A model generated the notes under the pieces. It saw only the letters and a program-made list of their open reading frames with translations, did not search any database and was not told the origin of the DNA. The translations under genes and the position numbers were made by a program. Positions 8,195 through 17,597 of a DNA stretch of 64,000 nt are shown piece after piece. Within the stretch, counting starts at the first letter, position 1; each line of letters starts with the position of its first letter. Origin of the DNA: JBBEAM01 sp942491105 (lineage in GTDB: Bacteria > Pseudomonadota > Alphaproteobacteria > Kiloniellales > DSM-21159); the NCBI GenBank assembly GCA_942491105.1, contig CALNZX010000012.1:186001-250000 (forward strand), written 5' to 3'.

Positions 8195-10012
8195 CTATAG
8201 CCCGCTGGCGGCGGCGGCTTCCATGGCCAGCATGCGGGCCTCGAACCCGAGGTCGCTGTCGCTCAACCCGGCCAGCAGCTCGCCGAGCACCTGCGGTGAC
8301 AGGTCCTGAGGTCCGCCGCCGTTCAGCACCAATAGGCTCAGCAGCACGGTCTCGCCAAGCCGTCCGGAGCGGCCGGCTTCGCGCAGGGAGAACAGACGCC
8401 GCGCGTCGGCGCGGCTGACATCGCCCTGCGGGCTGGCATTCTGCGTGCCGGCAGAAACGCCCTGTAGAGCCAGGCTCTCGTCCAGAGGCAACACGGTCTT
8501 TTCGCCCAGAGCGTCCAGCATATTGGCGACCAGCACCTCCTGCCGGCGCACCCGCTCGCCCTGCAGCGGCGCGCGAGCGCGCTTCCAGGTGGCGTCGTCG
8601 AGACCGCTGCGGGCTGGGTCGAAGCCGGCGATGCGGGCATAGGGCCAGAGCGCCACCAGCGGGCTGCCGCTATCGCGCGCGCTCTGATACTCGGTGCGGG
8701 CGAGGTCGAGCCAGGCGCCTCCACGCTCGAACTGACCGGCCATGAACAGGGCCCGTCCGGCTTCCCCGGCGAACCAGACGATAGCCGCATCGGGCGGCAT
8801 CTGGCGCAGCAGCGGCAGGGCGGCACGCGCCGCGGCCCGGTAGAGCGTTTCCCGCCGGGCATGGTCGAACAGCGCGGCCAGGGCATCGGCCTGGAGGCGC
8901 GGCTCGCTGGCGCGGCTGGCGGCCTGGAACAGCAGCGCCCGGCTGCGCGGGCCGGGTTCGCTCTTGGCCAGCGAGGGCGCGTTGTCGAGCTCCAGCGGGG
9001 TGAAGCTGAACGCGCCATAGAGCGCGGCCAGCTCACCGCCCGGCAGCACGCCCATGTGGGTCGCGACCTCGCCAACCCGGACCCGGGATTCGATATCCAG
9101 CGTCCCGGTCCGCGCCAGGGCGGCCAGCATCGCCGGCTTGGCATCCTGCAACGAGGACAGGGAGAGGTTCTCGCCGAGCTGGCTGAGCATCGCCAGCTTA
9201 AGCGGCGTCAAGCTTTCCACCTGCGGCGGGCGGCCATAGCCCGCCATCGCTTCGGCCAGCGCGATAAAGCCGGCCTCGCCGCCGCCCTGTTCGCGCAGCA
9301 GATCCAGCCCAAGCATCGCGCCGGTTTCATCGCCGTTGGCGAGCTGACAGGCGATCATCGCCTGGTTCCAGTAAGGATCCTCGGGATAGAGCTGAACGCC
9401 GCTGCTGGCGGCCTGACAGGCGGCCTGAAAGTCCCCGCGCAGGAAGCCGCCGTCGGCGCGGGCGCGCAGGACCATGCCCGGCTGCTGGCCCTGGGGCACC
9501 AGCCGCAGCAGTTTCTCCAAGCCCTCCAGTTCGCCGAGCGCCAGCAGGCGTTCCACGCGCAGCGCCAGCAGGCTTTCACGGCGTTCCCCGATGCCTTGCT
9601 GGACCGGCGCCTTGGCCGAGGTCAGCAGCAGACGGCGCGCCAGATCGCGCGCCACCACGGAATTCAGATACTCGGAGATCTGCGGAATTTCCTGGACCAC
9701 CAGGCTGCGCGGCGTGCCCTGCCACATGTCGGCCCCGAGGCCGCCCTCGATCGGCTCCAGGACGCCGAGGGCGTCATGCTCCGGCGCGCCGAGGGAATTG
9801 ACTTCGATCCCGGTCACGTCGGAACGCGGCGCCGTCGGCGAATTGGGTTCGCCCGGAATGGAATTCGCCGGCGGCAGCAACTGGGTCGGCGCGCCCAGCG
9901 GTTCGGCTTCGATGCCGCTTTTACCCTGGCTGGTCTGCGCCTGGGCGGCTCCGCTCAGGAACGCCGCCACGGCGAAGACGCTGAGCCAGCGCCTAGCGCG
10001 GGAAGCGGTCAT
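8195..10012 (-). CDS. Exported protein of unknown function (605 aa, helical repeat-like)
   Basis: It starts with a clear signal peptide (RRWLSVFAVAAFLSGAAQA, cleaved before QTS). A Pro/Asn-rich linker follows, then about 500 residues rich in Ala, Leu and Arg with regular helix-pair spacing reminiscent of TPR or Sel1 solenoids. No catalytic motif was seen. It overlaps the small membrane-protein gene upstream by 20 bases and precedes xerD by 9 bases, so the three genes look like one unit. Periplasmic location is inferred from the signal peptide. Function not recognised. Confidence 0.75.
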   Translation of the reverse strand: MTASRARRWLSVFAVAAFLSGAAQAQTSQGKSGIEAEPLGAPTQLLPPANSIPGEPNSPTAPRSDVTGIEVNSLGAPEHDALGVLEPIEGGLGADMWQGTPRSLVVQEIPQISEYLNSVVARDLARRLLLTSAKAPVQQGIGERRESLLALRVERLLALGELEGLEKLLRLVPQGQQPGMVLRARADGGFLRGDFQAACQAASSGVQLYPEDPYWNQAMIACQLANGDETGAMLGLDLLREQGGGEAGFIALAEAMAGYGRPPQVESLTPLKLAMLSQLGENLSLSSLQDAKPAMLAALARTGTLDIESRVRVGEVATHMGVLPGGELAALYGAFSFTPLELDNAPSLAKSEPGPRSRALLFQAASRASEPRLQADALAALFDHARRETLYRAAARAALPLLRQMPPDAAIVWFAGEAGRALFMAGQFERGGAWLDLARTEYQSARDSGSPLVALWPYARIAGFDPARSGLDDATWKRARAPLQGERVRRQEVLVANMLDALGEKTVLPLDESLALQGVSAGTQNASPQGDVSRADARRLFSLREAGRSGRLGETVLLSLLVLNGGGPQDLSPQVLGELLAGLSDSDLGFEARMLAMEAAAASGL

Positions 10013-10133
10013 TGGGCAGCTCGCGCACGACCTCTTGGGTCGGGGCTGGAATTTCGACCATCAAAAGCGCCGCCGCGCCAACGGCGACGATTGCGATCAG
10101 TCCGGCGAAGAGTATTGCGCTGATTTTCCCCAC
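9993..10133 (-). CDS. Small single-pass membrane protein (46 aa)
   Basis: GTG at 10133 opens a 46-codon frame starting VGKISAILFAGLIAIVAVG, a strong transmembrane helix. A short periplasmic-type tail rich in Pro, Glu and Arg (IPAPTQEVVRELPNDRFPR) follows. The stop lies 20 bases inside the next gene (start 10012), an overlap typical of translational coupling. An in-frame stop just upstream limits the start. The hydrophobic then charged pattern makes a real gene likely. Function unknown; it may anchor or help export the downstream solenoid-like protein. Confidence 0.65.
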   Translation of the reverse strand: MGKISAILFAGLIAIVAVGAAALLMVEIPAPTQEVVRELPNDRFPR

Positions 10134-10353
10134 GGCGTCCGTCGTTCCCTGCTAATGCTGTTGTCTGCGGATGTTGATTTTGAGGCGCCCGCCATCCAGG
10201 CTGCAGCCATGCGGCGGAAGCCTTGCCCTAAACCAACGGAATTATGGTAGATTTCCACTATGGCGACTTTGCGGCAGTTTATGAGCGCAGAGGCGCCCGA
10301 TGCAATGCCACCCGCCCTTGGCGGCACCGAATTGAGAGAGTGAAGCTTAGCCC

Positions 10354-10908
10354 ATGCCCCGTCGCGGGCCCGATATCCCTTCCGACAACATCGTCCTGGT
10401 CGGCCTGATGGGCGCCGGAAAGAGCTGCATAGGCCGCAAGCTCGCCGCGCGCCTGCGCCTGCCTTTCGTCGATGCCGATGCCGAAATCGAGAAGGCTGCC
10501 GGGTGCAGCATTTCGGAGATTTTCGCGCAGCACGGCGAACAGGCCTTTCGCGAGGGCGAGCGGCGGGTGATCGCCCGGCTGCTGGAAGACGGCCCGAAGG
10601 TGATCGCCACCGGCGGCGGCGCCTACATGGACCCGACGACCCGCGAGGCGATTCGCGGCGGCGCAGTCTCGATCTGGCTGCGCGCCGATCTCGACCTGCT
10701 GGTACGCCGGACCAGCCGCCGCAAAACCCGGCCGCTGCTCAAGTCCGGCGACCCAAAAGAGATTCTCGGCCGCTTGATCGACGAACGCTATCCCTACTAT
10801 GCCGAGGCGGACATCACCGTGGACAGCGTCGACGCACCGCCGGAAAAAACCGTGCAGCGGGTGCTCGAGGCCCTGCGCGCCCATCAGCAAGAGAGCGCGG
10901 CGGTATGA
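10354..10908 (+). CDS. aroK: Shikimate kinase
   Basis: Phosphorylates shikimate at the 3-OH with ATP, step five of the shikimate pathway to chorismate, in the cytosol. The 184-aa P-loop kinase has Walker A GLMGAGKSCIG (about 18-28), the shikimate-binding DADAEIE, the Walker-B-like IATGGGAY, and the lid region RRTSRRKTRPLL. Its stop TGA overlaps the ATG of aroB (ATGA), so the two are translationally coupled as in many alphaproteobacteria. About 220 bases upstream of the start hold no supported gene. Confidence 0.97.
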   Translation: MPRRGPDIPSDNIVLVGLMGAGKSCIGRKLAARLRLPFVDADAEIEKAAGCSISEIFAQHGEQAFREGERRVIARLLEDGPKVIATGGGAYMDPTTREAIRGGAVSIWLRADLDLLVRRTSRRKTRPLLKSGDPKEILGRLIDERYPYYAEADITVDSVDAPPEKTVQRVLEALRAHQQESAAV

Positions 10909-12035
10909 GTAGCGCTGGACAGGCGAGTGAAACCGCGCTGCGCGTCTCCCTGGGCGAACGCAGCTACGACATCGTTATCGGCGAGGAGCTGATCCCGCGC
11001 GCCGCGCAGTGGGTCAAGCCGCTGCTGAAAACCCCGCGCGCCCTGATCGTGACCGACGAGACCGTGGCCGAGCTGCACCTGGAAGCCCTGGAGCGGGCCT
11101 TGGAAACCGGCGGCATCGCCTGCGAGGCCTTCGTCCTGCCGGCCGGCGAGGCCAGCAAGAGCTTCGAGCATCTGGCCGATCTCTGCAGCCGTCTGCTGCT
11201 GGCGGGAGTCGAACGCGGAACCACCCTGATCGCGCTGGGCGGCGGCGTGATCGGCGATCTCACGGGCTTCGCCGCGGCCATAATGCTGCGCGGCCTCGAT
11301 TTCATACAGATTCCCACCACCCTGCTGGCCCAGGTGGATTCCTCGGTTGGCGGCAAGACCGGAATCAACACCCCCGAGGGCAAGAACCTGGTTGGCGCCT
11401 TCCACCAGCCGCGCCTGGTGCTGGCGGATACCACGGCGCTGTCCACCCTGCCCCGGCGCCAACTGCTGGCCGGTTACGCAGAAGTGGTCAAGGTCGGAGC
11501 CATCAAGGACGCGGCGTTCTTTACCTGGCTGGAATCCCACGGCGCCGACCTGCTCGACGGAGACCCGGAGCTGCTGGCGCGCGCCGTCCAGGCCGCCTGC
11601 GCCGCGAAAGCCGAAATCGTCGCCGCCGACGAACGCGAAGCGGGCGTGCGTGCCCTGCTCAACCTTGGCCATACCTTCGGACATGCCCTGGAGGCCGAGT
11701 GCGGCTATAGCGGCGAGTTGCTGCATGGAGAGGCCGTGGCGATCGGCATGGTCATGGCCTGCGAGCTTTCCACCCAGCTCGGCCTCTGCCCCGCCGAGGA
11801 CACGGCCCGGCTGCGCCGGCATTTGGCGGCGGTCGGCCTGCCGACCGGGCTGGAAGCCTTGCCTGGCCGGACCTGGAGTCCGGCCCGGCTGCTCGCCCAT
11901 ATGCAGAAAGACAAAAAGGTGGAACAGGGCCGCATCACCTTCATCCTGACCCGCGGCCTCGGCGCGGCATTCGTCGAGCGCAGCGTCGATCCCGCCGAAG
12001 TCTCGGCTCTGCTGAGCCGCGCCGCCGCGGCCTGA
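10905..12035 (+). CDS. aroB: 3-dehydroquinate synthase
   Basis: Converts DAHP to 3-dehydroquinate, step two of the shikimate pathway, with NAD and a divalent metal. Evidence: LPAGEASKSFE, the NAD-binding GGGVIGDLTGFAA, IPTTLLAQVDSSVGGKTGIN, the metal ligands in AGYAEVVKVG, GHTFGHALE and LLHGEAVAIGM. Start at ATG 10905 gives 376 aa, the family length, and overlaps the aroK stop. Longer open reading in the same frame runs back through aroK but has no family similarity. It is followed after 13 bases by a CorC-type gene. Confidence 0.97.
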   Translation: MSSAGQASETALRVSLGERSYDIVIGEELIPRAAQWVKPLLKTPRALIVTDETVAELHLEALERALETGGIACEAFVLPAGEASKSFEHLADLCSRLLLAGVERGTTLIALGGGVIGDLTGFAAAIMLRGLDFIQIPTTLLAQVDSSVGGKTGINTPEGKNLVGAFHQPRLVLADTTALSTLPRRQLLAGYAEVVKVGAIKDAAFFTWLESHGADLLDGDPELLARAVQAACAAKAEIVAADEREAGVRALLNLGHTFGHALEAECGYSGELLHGEAVAIGMVMACELSTQLGLCPAEDTARLRRHLAAVGLPTGLEALPGRTWSPARLLAHMQKDKKVEQGRITFILTRGLGAAFVERSVDPAEVSALLSRAAAA

Positions 12036-12048
12036 ACGGACAGGACCC

Positions 12049-13359
<1,311 letters not shown>

Positions 13360-13471
13360 GTCTCGCGGCCCTCTCCAACACCCCCATCGCGCCCGCCTTG
13401 CCGAGCGCGCGCGCCTCTGTCATGCTTTTCGCGTAGAATAGCCCCGCGTCCTCACAACCGTGGAGGAGAAC

Positions 13472-13918
13472 ATGCAGCGGCGCATCGTTCCGGATATCGT
13501 CGACAATCAAGACATACGCACGCTCGCGCCGAGCGACAGCGTGCGCACGGCCGTGGAGCTGATGGCGGACAAGCACATCGGCGCGGTGCTGATCGCCGAA
13601 AACGGCAGGCTGACGGGCATCTTCACCGAACGCGACCTGCTGACCCGCGTGGTCGCCAAGGGCCGCGACCCCGGCTCGACCGTCCTCTCCGAGGTCATGA
13701 CCGAAAAGCCGGACTGCCTGAAACCCGGGGACATGGCCAGCGACGCCCTGGAACGCATGAACCGCAAGGGCTATCGCCACCTGCCGGTTCTCGACGGCGA
13801 AACGCTGGTCGGGATCGTCTCGATCCGGGATCTCTATTCCGCGGTTAAGCGCGAGCTGGAAGAAGACGTCGAACAGCGCGAAGCCTATATCCACGGCGGG
13901 GGATACGGCACCGGCTGA
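13472..13918 (+). CDS. CBS-domain pair protein
   Basis: A 148-aa stand-alone protein made of two CBS domains. The first lies near residues 15-70 (AVELMADKHIGAVLIAENG, GIFTERDLL) and the second near 80-135 (MASDALERMNRKGYRHLPVL, GIVSIRDLY). Such modules bind adenosine nucleotides and act as sensors. ATG 13472 is chosen because TGGAGGAG lies just upstream; a longer GTG-started frame would place the ribosome site inside the gene. No partner is obvious. Confidence 0.88.
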   Translation: MQRRIVPDIVDNQDIRTLAPSDSVRTAVELMADKHIGAVLIAENGRLTGIFTERDLLTRVVAKGRDPGSTVLSEVMTEKPDCLKPGDMASDALERMNRKGYRHLPVLDGETLVGIVSIRDLYSAVKRELEEDVEQREAYIHGGGYGTG

Positions 13919-14003
13919 GCGATCCCTCAGTTAAGGCGCTTGACGGCCAGGGGCCGGGCGCGCCATATCCTGGACCAAGCTTCATCTGTCCAGGGACCGC
14001 GAC

Positions 14004-14579
14004 ATGCCCTTATCGCCGCCGGCTGAGCGCGAGGCCGTTCACAACCGCAGCTACGATTTTCACGGTTACCGCCGGGCCGACGGGTTGTGGGATATCGAGG
14101 GCCGGATCCGCGATACCAAGACCTACGAATTCGCGAACGCCCATCGCGGCAAGGTCGAGGCCGGCGAGCCGATCCACGAAATGGAAGTCCGTCTCACCCT
14201 CAACGACAGCTACGAGGTGGTCGCCGCAGAAGCCGCCACCCTGCATGCCCCCTATGGGATCTGTCCGGCGATCGCGCCGAATTTCGCCAAGCTCGCCGGG
14301 CTGAAAGTCGGCCCCGGCTGGCGCGAAGGGGTGCGCCGCCGGGTCGGCGGCGTCGAGGGCTGTACCCACATCGTGGAGATGATCTACGCCATGGCGACCG
14401 TCGCCTATCAGGCCATGGTCCCAATCCTGGGCAAAACGCAGCGGCCGGGGGATCGCCAAGGCCGCCGTCCGGCGCTAATCGACAGCTGCCACACCTTCGC
14501 CAGCGACGGCGAGGTGGCGCGGCAGAGCTGGCCGGAGTTCTACACCGGCGACAAGGACACGCCGAAGACGGGCGGCTAG
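14004..14579 (+). CDS. DUF2889 family protein
   Basis: A 191-aa protein with the DUF2889 pattern: HNRSYDFHGYRRADGLWDIEG near the start, repeated acidic/aromatic strands, then GCTHIVEMIYAMATVAYQAM and a conserved end around IDSCHTFASDGEVARQSWPEFY. The HTHIVE-type motif and Cys residues are characteristic of the family. The biochemical role is unknown. It converges with bolA, overlapping its 3' end by four bases. Confidence 0.85.
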   Translation: MPLSPPAEREAVHNRSYDFHGYRRADGLWDIEGRIRDTKTYEFANAHRGKVEAGEPIHEMEVRLTLNDSYEVVAAEAATLHAPYGICPAIAPNFAKLAGLKVGPGWREGVRRRVGGVEGCTHIVEMIYAMATVAYQAMVPILGKTQRPGDRQGRRPALIDSCHTFASDGEVARQSWPEFYTGDKDTPKTGG

Positions 14580-14854
14580 CCGCCGGCGTCCTCGGCCGGT
14601 GTCAGGACCTTGAGCTGCAGCGCATGGACGCTGCTCGCCAATTCTTCCTTCAACTCGCCGTAAACCCGCCGTTGCCGTTCCACCCGGCTGACGCCTTCGA
14701 AGCGCGGCGACACCAGTTCGACCCGGAAGTGGGTTTCACCCTCGGGCCGCGCGCCCGCGTGGCCGCGATGCTTGTGGGAATCGTCGTGGACGGCGATCCG
14801 CGCCGGCGCGAAGGCCTGCGTCAGCTTGCGTTCGATTTGCTCCGCCATGGACAT
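14576..14854 (-). CDS. bolA: BolA family protein
   Basis: A 92-aa BolA-like protein, a class that partners monothiol glutaredoxins in Fe-S cluster handling and can affect morphology and stress genes. Seen are the N-terminal helix EQIERKLTQAFAP, DDSHKHRGHAGARPEGETHF with the conserved His, and FEGVSRVERQRRVYGEL ending in VHALQLKVLTPAE. ATG 14854 (MSMAEQ) is the natural start; the longer open frame upstream is unlike the family. A J-domain gene and cobST follow downstream on the other strand, a common alphaproteobacterial arrangement. Confidence 0.93.
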   Translation of the reverse strand: MSMAEQIERKLTQAFAPARIAVHDDSHKHRGHAGARPEGETHFRVELVSPRFEGVSRVERQRRVYGELKEELASSVHALQLKVLTPAEDAGG

Positions 14855-14964
14855 GCGGTTGTTCCTTTCCCCTGCTTTGGTGCTGGCCTCGCCCCCTGAT
14901 ATGGTCGCTGCCTGGGCTTTACGATAGCCCCTTTGTTCACCCCGCAACCCAGAGCTGCCCCGCC

Positions 14965-15885
14965 GTGCCCGTGACCTCCCACCGCGCATATCTTCTGATG
15001 GCCGCGATCATCCTGCTGTGGGGCGTGAACTGGCCGGTGATGAAATTCGGCCTGACGATGATCCCGCCCTTCTGGTTCGGCGTGGCCCGCCTGGGCTTGG
15101 GCGCCGCCACGCTGTTTATCGTACTGGCCGTCTCAGGCAAGCTGATCCTGCCGCCACGCGCCGACTGGCCGGTGCTGCTCAGCGTCGGGCTGTTCCAGAT
15201 GATGTCCTTCATGGTGCTGGTCAATCTCGGCCTGGTCAGTGTCGACGCCGGGCGCTCGGCGGTGCTGGCCTATACCACGCCGCTCTGGGTGGCGCCGGCG
15301 GCGGTGCTGCTGTTCAAGGAACGGGTGACGCGGCTGAAGCTCGCCGGACTGATCTGCGGTCTGGCTGGAATCGCTTTATTGTTCAATCCCTTAACCTTCG
15401 AATGGAACCGCCGCGAGGCCGTAATCGGCAACGCCATTCTGATGCTGGCGGCGCTCTGCTGGGCCGGGGCCATCCTGCACATCCGCCGCCACAAATGGCA
15501 GGCGACGCCGCTGCAGCTGACGCCTTGGCAGATGCTGCTCGCCCTGCCCTTCCTGGTCGTTCTGGCGCTGATTTTCGAGGATGCGGGCAGCATCCGTTTC
15601 GAACCGGAGCTCTACGCCGTGTTGCTCTATAACGGGCCGCTGGCCACGGCCTTTTGCTTCTGGGCCTCGGTCACGGTGTCGCGCGCCCTGCCTTCGATCC
15701 ATACCTCCCTGGGATTTCTCGGCGTGCCGGTCGTCGGCGTCCTGTCCTCGGCCTGGGTGCTCTCGGAAACGGTCGGTTTCGACCTGATCGGCGGCGGCAT
15801 CGCCGTGCTCTCCGGATTGATCCTGGTGACCCTGGGCGAGCCGGTTCACGAGACAAAAGGCAACCGGAATGCCGTGCAAGGCTGA
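14965..15885 (+). CDS. EamA/DMT family membrane transporter
   Basis: A 306-aa protein with ten predicted transmembrane helices in two EamA repeats. The first begins AYLLMAAIILLWGVNWPVMK and the second near residue 150 (ILMLAALCWAGAILHI). Members export small metabolites such as amino acids or nucleosides across the inner membrane. The start is GTG 14965. It is divergent from bolA. The substrate is not predictable. Confidence 0.9.
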   Translation: MPVTSHRAYLLMAAIILLWGVNWPVMKFGLTMIPPFWFGVARLGLGAATLFIVLAVSGKLILPPRADWPVLLSVGLFQMMSFMVLVNLGLVSVDAGRSAVLAYTTPLWVAPAAVLLFKERVTRLKLAGLICGLAGIALLFNPLTFEWNRREAVIGNAILMLAALCWAGAILHIRRHKWQATPLQLTPWQMLLALPFLVVLALIFEDAGSIRFEPELYAVLLYNGPLATAFCFWASVTVSRALPSIHTSLGFLGVPVVGVLSSAWVLSETVGFDLIGGGIAVLSGLILVTLGEPVHETKGNRNAVQG

Positions 15886-15937
15886 TATTCGCCCAGCGCG
15901 TCTTGCCTCGCTCCCGGCGCACTTCCATACTTGAGCC

Positions 15938-16516
15938 ATGGCACGGCAGATACCAGACGCAATCCTAAAGCCTTTCGAAGACGCGCGCCGGACAGACACG
16001 CGCTGCTGCGAATGGCCGGGCTGCGAGGAGGAAGCGGAGCACCGCGCCCCGCATTCGCGCGAGCGGCTGCAGGAATACCGCTGGTTTTGCCTGGATCACG
16101 TGCGCGACTACAACAAGGCCTGGAATTACTACGCGGGCATGAGCGAGGACGAAATCTACCGGCTCAACCGCCTGGATACCATCTGGCAGCGCCCGACCTG
16201 GCGCCTGGGCAGCGGACCGACGCAGCGGCGCAACGGCGAAACCGGCTTCAAGGACGACTTCGGCTTCTTCGCCGACGACGCCGAGGACAACGCCACGGGA
16301 CGTCAGCGCGGACGGCAAGCGCCTAATACCGAGGAAGGCCGGGCGCTGGCCGCTCTCGGCTTGGAACCGCCGGTGGAGTTTTCCGAGATAAAAGTCCGTT
16401 ACAAAGAGTTGGTGAAACTGCTACATCCCGACGCCAATGGTGGACGTTCCGATGATGTAGAACGCCTGAAACTGATCACTCAGGCCTACGCCACGCTGCG
16501 CACACTCCTTGCTTGA
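15938..16516 (+). CDS. J-domain (DnaJ-like) protein with N-terminal Cys/His motif
   Basis: A 192-aa co-chaperone. The C-terminal J domain (about residues 130-192) has helix II YKELVKLL followed by HPDANGG, the essential HPD tripeptide, and a final helix TQAYATLRTLL. The N terminus carries CCEWPGCEEEAEHRAP and FCLDH, a Cys/His cluster that may bind metal. J proteins stimulate DnaK ATPase. This form is found next to cobS-cobT in many alphaproteobacteria. Confidence 0.92.
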   Translation: MARQIPDAILKPFEDARRTDTRCCEWPGCEEEAEHRAPHSRERLQEYRWFCLDHVRDYNKAWNYYAGMSEDEIYRLNRLDTIWQRPTWRLGSGPTQRRNGETGFKDDFGFFADDAEDNATGRQRGRQAPNTEEGRALAALGLEPPVEFSEIKVRYKELVKLLHPDANGGRSDDVERLKLITQAYATLRTLLA

Positions 16517-16570
16517 GGATGCGCGGTCCGCACAACACATAGAGTCTCACGCACAGCGAAAGCAGTAATC

Positions 16571-17581
16571 ATGGCCGCAATCAGCGAAAGCACCGAGCAA
16601 GACGCCCCTCTCATGCCCACAGGCGGGCCGGATATCGAGATTTCCGCACGCCAAACCTTCGGCATCGATAGCGATATGCAGGTGCCCGCGTTTTCCACCA
16701 CCAGCGATTACGTGCCGGATACCGACGAAACCTACCGCTTCGACCGCGAGACCACGCTCGCGATCCTGGCCGGCTTCGCCTACAACCGCCGGGTCATCAT
16801 CCAGGGCTACCATGGCACCGGAAAATCGACCCATATCGAGCAGGTCGCCGCCCGCCTCAACTGGCCCTGCATCCGCATCAACCTGGACAGCCACATCAGC
16901 CGCATCGACCTGATCGGCAAGGACGCCATCGTGCTGAAGGACGGCCAGCAGGTGACCGAGTTCCGCGAGGGGCTGCTGCCCTGGGCGCTGCATCACCCCT
17001 GCGCCCTGGTGTTCGACGAGTACGACGCCGGACGCGCCGACGTGATGTTCGTGATTCAGCGGGTGCTGGAGGTCGAGGGCAAGCTGACCCTGCTCGACCA
17101 GAACAAGGTGATCCGCCCGCATCCGGCCTTCCGCCTTTTCGCCACGGCCAACACCGTCGGCCTGGGCGACACCACCGGCCTGTATCACGGCACCCAGCAG
17201 ATCAACCAGGGCCAGATGGACCGCTGGAACATCGTCGCGACGCTGAACTACCTGCCGCACGACGAGGAAGTCGACATCGTGATCGCCAAGGCCCCGGAAT
17301 ACGACACCAAGGAGGGCCGCGAGACCGTCTCGGCGATGGTCGCGCTGGCCGACCTCAGCCGCCAGGGCTTCATCAACGGCGATATCTCGACGGTGATGAG
17401 CCCGCGCACGGTGATGACCTGGGCGCAGAACGCCCGGATCTTCAACGACATCGGCTTCGCCTTCCGGGTCACCTTCCTCAACAAGTGCGACGAGATCGAG
17501 CGGCCCACGGTCGCCGAGTACTACCAGCGCGCTTTCGGCAGCGAGCTTCCGGAAACCGGCGTCAAGGCGACGCTGGTCTAG
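16571..17581 (+). CDS. cobS: Cobaltochelatase subunit CobS
   Basis: AAA+ subunit of the aerobic cobaltochelatase CobNST, which inserts cobalt into hydrogenobyrinic diamide for cobalamin synthesis. The 336-aa protein shows Walker A GYHGTGKSTH (about 80-90), Walker B LVFDEYDAG, sensor-type FATANTVG, and the N-terminal FGIDSDMQVPAF typical of CobS. It is followed by cobT after 16 bases on the same strand. Confidence 0.97.
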   Translation: MAAISESTEQDAPLMPTGGPDIEISARQTFGIDSDMQVPAFSTTSDYVPDTDETYRFDRETTLAILAGFAYNRRVIIQGYHGTGKSTHIEQVAARLNWPCIRINLDSHISRIDLIGKDAIVLKDGQQVTEFREGLLPWALHHPCALVFDEYDAGRADVMFVIQRVLEVEGKLTLLDQNKVIRPHPAFRLFATANTVGLGDTTGLYHGTQQINQGQMDRWNIVATLNYLPHDEEVDIVIAKAPEYDTKEGRETVSAMVALADLSRQGFINGDISTVMSPRTVMTWAQNARIFNDIGFAFRVTFLNKCDEIERPTVAEYYQRAFGSELPETGVKATLV

Positions 17582-17597
17582 GCAGCAAGACGCCGCC

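Noticed and set aside
8861..10123. 420-codon plus-strand open frame
   Set aside because: Antisense of the exported solenoid-like protein; no motif.
10260..10343. 27-codon plus-strand frame before aroK as a leader peptide
   Set aside because: No ribosome site, no codon run linked to aromatic amino acids and no attenuator hairpin.
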